A stretch of 64,000 bases of DNA from Porticoccus sp038143955 (GTDB taxonomy: Bacteria; Pseudomonadota; Gammaproteobacteria; Pseudomonadales; Porticoccaceae): assembly GCA_038143955.1 (NCBI GenBank), contig JAYQMT010000005.1, forward strand, positions 434,001 through 498,000, in the 5' to 3' direction. The position numbers were made by a program, and so were the translations under genes. This document shows, piece by piece, positions 61,980 to 64,000 of this stretch (positions within the stretch are counted from its first letter, which is position 1; the number at the start of each line of letters is the position of its first letter). The notes under the pieces are model-generated. The model had not been told where the DNA came from and ran no database searches. It worked only from the letters and a program-made list of their open reading frames with translations.

Positions 61980-63455
61980 ATGGCTGTTCGAACAAGAATT
62001 GCACCATCTCCAACTGGCGATCCTCATTTAGGAACTGCTTACATAGCACTTTTCAATCTTTGCTTTGCCCGAAAATCAAAAGGTGAGTTCGTTCTTCGTA
62101 TTGAAGACACAGATCAGGTCAGAAGCACAAGTAGTTCTGAAAAAATGATCTTGGAGTCGCGTAAATGGTTATGTTTAACTTGGACTGAGGGCCCAGATGT
62201 TGGCGGAGAATATGGGCCTTACCGACAAAGCGAGCGTCTAGATATATATAAAAAATATGCAAAAGAGCTTGTCGAAAAAGGCCATGCCTTTTATTGTTTT
62301 GCTACCCCTAAAGAGTTAGGTGTTATGCGAAATGAACAAATCGCACGTGGCGAAACACCTCGTTACGATGGGAGAGGGCTGGGACTGTCTAAAGACAATA
62401 TAAAGAAAAAAATTGATAGTGGTGAGCCTCATGTGATACGCATGAAAATTCCAGAAGCAGGTGATTGTGTGTTTGAGGATATTCTGCGAGGAAAAATTGT
62501 TATACCTTGGTCTCATATAGATATGCAAGTTCTCTTAAAAGCAGACGGTATGCCCACATATCATTTAGCAAATGTAGTTGATGATCATTTAATGAAAATT
62601 ACTCATGTTATACGTGGTGAAGAATGGATTAACTCAACTCCAAAACATGTCCTTTTATATAAATACTTTAACTGGGGTATACCTGAATTTTGTCATTTGC
62701 CTTTGTTAAGGAACCCCAACAATAGCAAGCTCAGTAAGCGCAAAAATCCTACAAGTATTAATTTTTATAAGAAAATGGGCTATTTGCCTGAGGCATTAAT
62801 GAATTATCTTGGAAGAATGGGATGGTCAATGCCAAATCAAGAGGAGAAATTCACCCTTGATGAAATGATGGAAAATTTTGATATTACTCAGGTACGTTTG
62901 GGTGGACCTATTTTTGATGTAGAAAAATTAGACTGGCTAAATGGCTGCTGGATTCGCGAGAGTCTCAGCGGCGCTGAGTTTGCTGATCGAACTCATAAGT
63001 GGGCTTTGAATAAGGATAATCTAGACAGAATGTTACCTCTTATTAAAGATAGGGTCGAAAAATTTTCCGATATTGTGCCCATGTTGAGTTTTATGTTCTC
63101 AGGTATACATGATCTAGATGAGGAAAGCTTTCAACACAAAAAACTTGACAATCAATCCGTGCGTCAGATCCTGCAATATACTAGCTGGTGTTTGGACGAA
63201 GTAGACGATTGGAGTCGAGACAACTTGTATCAAGAGCTAAGCAGAATTGCTGTTAAACTTAATCATAAGTTAAAAGATTTCCTGTTTCCATTGTTTGTGG
63301 CCATGATTGGCTCTGCTTCAGGTCCACCATTATTTGATACAATGTCTCTATTAGGTCCAGATATGGTCCGCGCAAGACTTAGAAGTGCTTTGGAGGCTGC
63401 TGGAGGTGTTTCGAAAAAACAAATTAAAATATGGGAAAAAGATTTTCGCCATTAG
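61980..63455 (+). CDS. gltX: Glutamyl-tRNA synthetase
   Basis: 491 residues, intact. Class I motifs are APSPTGDPHLGTAYIALFN (HIGH) and KLSKRKNPTS (KMSKS). EDTDQVRSTSSS and GPYRQSER are the expected Glu-site segments. Only one cysteine is seen in the SWIM-like region (FYCFATPKE), so the zinc knot of E. coli GltX is absent. A tRNA-Ala follows, as in Pseudomonas. Confidence 0.96.
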   Translation: MAVRTRIAPSPTGDPHLGTAYIALFNLCFARKSKGEFVLRIEDTDQVRSTSSSEKMILESRKWLCLTWTEGPDVGGEYGPYRQSERLDIYKKYAKELVEKGHAFYCFATPKELGVMRNEQIARGETPRYDGRGLGLSKDNIKKKIDSGEPHVIRMKIPEAGDCVFEDILRGKIVIPWSHIDMQVLLKADGMPTYHLANVVDDHLMKITHVIRGEEWINSTPKHVLLYKYFNWGIPEFCHLPLLRNPNNSKLSKRKNPTSINFYKKMGYLPEALMNYLGRMGWSMPNQEEKFTLDEMMENFDITQVRLGGPIFDVEKLDWLNGCWIRESLSGAEFADRTHKWALNKDNLDRMLPLIKDRVEKFSDIVPMLSFMFSGIHDLDEESFQHKKLDNQSVRQILQYTSWCLDEVDDWSRDNLYQELSRIAVKLNHKLKDFLFPLFVAMIGSASGPPLFDTMSLLGPDMVRARLRSALEAAGGVSKKQIKIWEKDFRH

Positions 63456-63490
63456 TAGTATTTTTAGCAAAACACCCGACAGTCTTCCGC

Positions 63491-63519
63491 TTGACAGTAG
63501 CGTAACCTGTCAATAGACT
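63491..63519 (+). promoter_or_regulatory. Sigma-70 promoter of tRNA-Ala
   Basis: TTGACA at 63491-63496 and TAGACT at 63514-63519 with a 17-base spacer. It is 18 bases before the tRNA start. Near-consensus. Confidence 0.85.
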
Positions 63520-63537
63520 TCTCTCGTTCACAAATAT

Positions 63538-63613
63538 GGGGCCTTAGCTCAGCTGGGAGAGCGCAACACTGGCAGTGTTGAGGTCAGCGGTTCGATCCCG
63601 CTAGGCTCCACCA
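63538..63613 (+). tRNA. tRNA-Ala (anticodon GGC)
   Basis: 76 bases. Acceptor GGGGCCT pairs with AGGCTCC (one G-U), the anticodon loop is CTGGCAG with GGC, and CCA is encoded. It lies downstream of gltX with its own promoter. Confidence 0.97.
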
Positions 63614-63838
63614 ATAAAAATGTATACTTCAACAATATTTTTTTACATCCTGTATGCTCGTAGACTAATCATTACAATAAAATTAATTAACTATTGATTA
63701 CCCTTTAGGGTCAAATAGAGCATCTGTCTTATGTTGATAGAGAGCCTTTGTCTTCCCTTAGAGCAACTTATACCCTCCACTAGTCTGGATAGGTAAATTA
63801 ACATCTAAAATGGCTGTATTAAAAAAAGGACTCCGATA

Positions 63839-64000
63839 ATGTATAGTATTTCTGATAAATTTATTTTAGTTACAACACTTTTTCTTGTCGTTGTTATCAC
63901 AGGTTGTGCTGGACGTAATTTGAATCAAGAGCAAGAGGTTGTATCAACTGAAAAGAATATGAGTTGCTCTGAAATAAGAGATGAAAAAGCTTATGTTGAT
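63839..64000 (+). CDS. Lipoprotein, unknown, truncated by the window end
   Basis: The reading starts at ATG 63839 with AAAGGA about nine bases upstream: SDKFILVTTLFLVVVITGCA. Lipobox ITGC, so signal peptidase II cleavage and lipid anchoring are expected. The visible mature part is 31 residues (ending EKAYVD). Function cannot be told. The 225 bases between tRNA-Ala and this gene contain ACCCTTTAGGGT, a short palindrome near 63700, but nothing else recognisable. Confidence 0.65.
   Translation, partial: MYSISDKFILVTTLFLVVVITGCAGRNLNQEQEVVSTEKNMSCSEIRDEKAYVD

Overview
The window is AT-rich chromosomal DNA (roughly one-third GC by eye) from a gammaproteobacterium. Protein sequences and several local gene orders (cysI near metH and nfuA; lpxK-kdsB-ptp-murB; uvrC-pgsA-tRNA; dnaX-ybaB-recR; rnd-ycgL; mlaA-rssB-rssC; gltX-tRNA-Ala) most resemble Pseudomonas-like lineages. 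The low GC and compact layout would fit a free-living marine relative; that placement is inference. It is core chromosome: I see no insertion sequence, phage, CRISPR array or integron.

Layout. 0-7.7 kb: sulfur, methionine, Fe-S and aromatic metabolism (sulfite reductase, DUF2970, metH, nfuA, DAHP synthase). 7.8-16 kb: an AddB/AddA-like nuclease-helicase operon, with rmuC and a DUF2489 gene divergent from it. 16-23 kb: small DUF1330, membrane and cupin genes, monomeric isocitrate dehydrogenase, a cold-shock protein, and the set yccA-tusE-phhB-trmA. 23-31 kb: an envelope/repair run msbA-lpxK-kdsB-ptp-murB-uvrC-pgsA, then tRNA-Cys and tRNA-Leu. 31-38 kb: accessory genes, including a diaminopentanoate-dehydrogenase-like enzyme, a KatG with a lipoprotein signal, slyD, a CPXCG protein and a SOUL protein. 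38-46 kb: glnE, a LexA-controlled umuDC pair, several unknown small or exported proteins, an SDR and a metallo-beta-lactamase-fold hydrolase. 46-56 kb: dUTPase, ttcA, dnaX-ybaB-recR, rnd-ycgL, hrpA. 56-64 kb: porin, mlaA, RssB/RssC-like regulators, terB, dusA, gltX, tRNA-Ala and the start of a lipoprotein gene.

A dominant technical feature is that about two dozen otherwise well-conserved genes are split by single-base indels, mostly in homopolymer runs. Conserved protein sequence resumes in the next frame within a few codons. This looks like uncorrected consensus error from an indel-prone sequencing method rather than gene decay, so I annotate these genes at full span and state where the breaks lie. 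Two blocks, about 28.4-37.6 kb and 57.8-63.5 kb, are free of it.

I did not find a clear new multi-gene system. The best leads are the lipoprotein KatG, the orphan Ord-like dehydrogenase with an altered active-site loop, a tusE that sits beside yccA without tusBCD, a cluster of palindromes between metH and nfuA, the AddAB-like operon, and an uncharacterised gene group at 42.6-45.5 kb.
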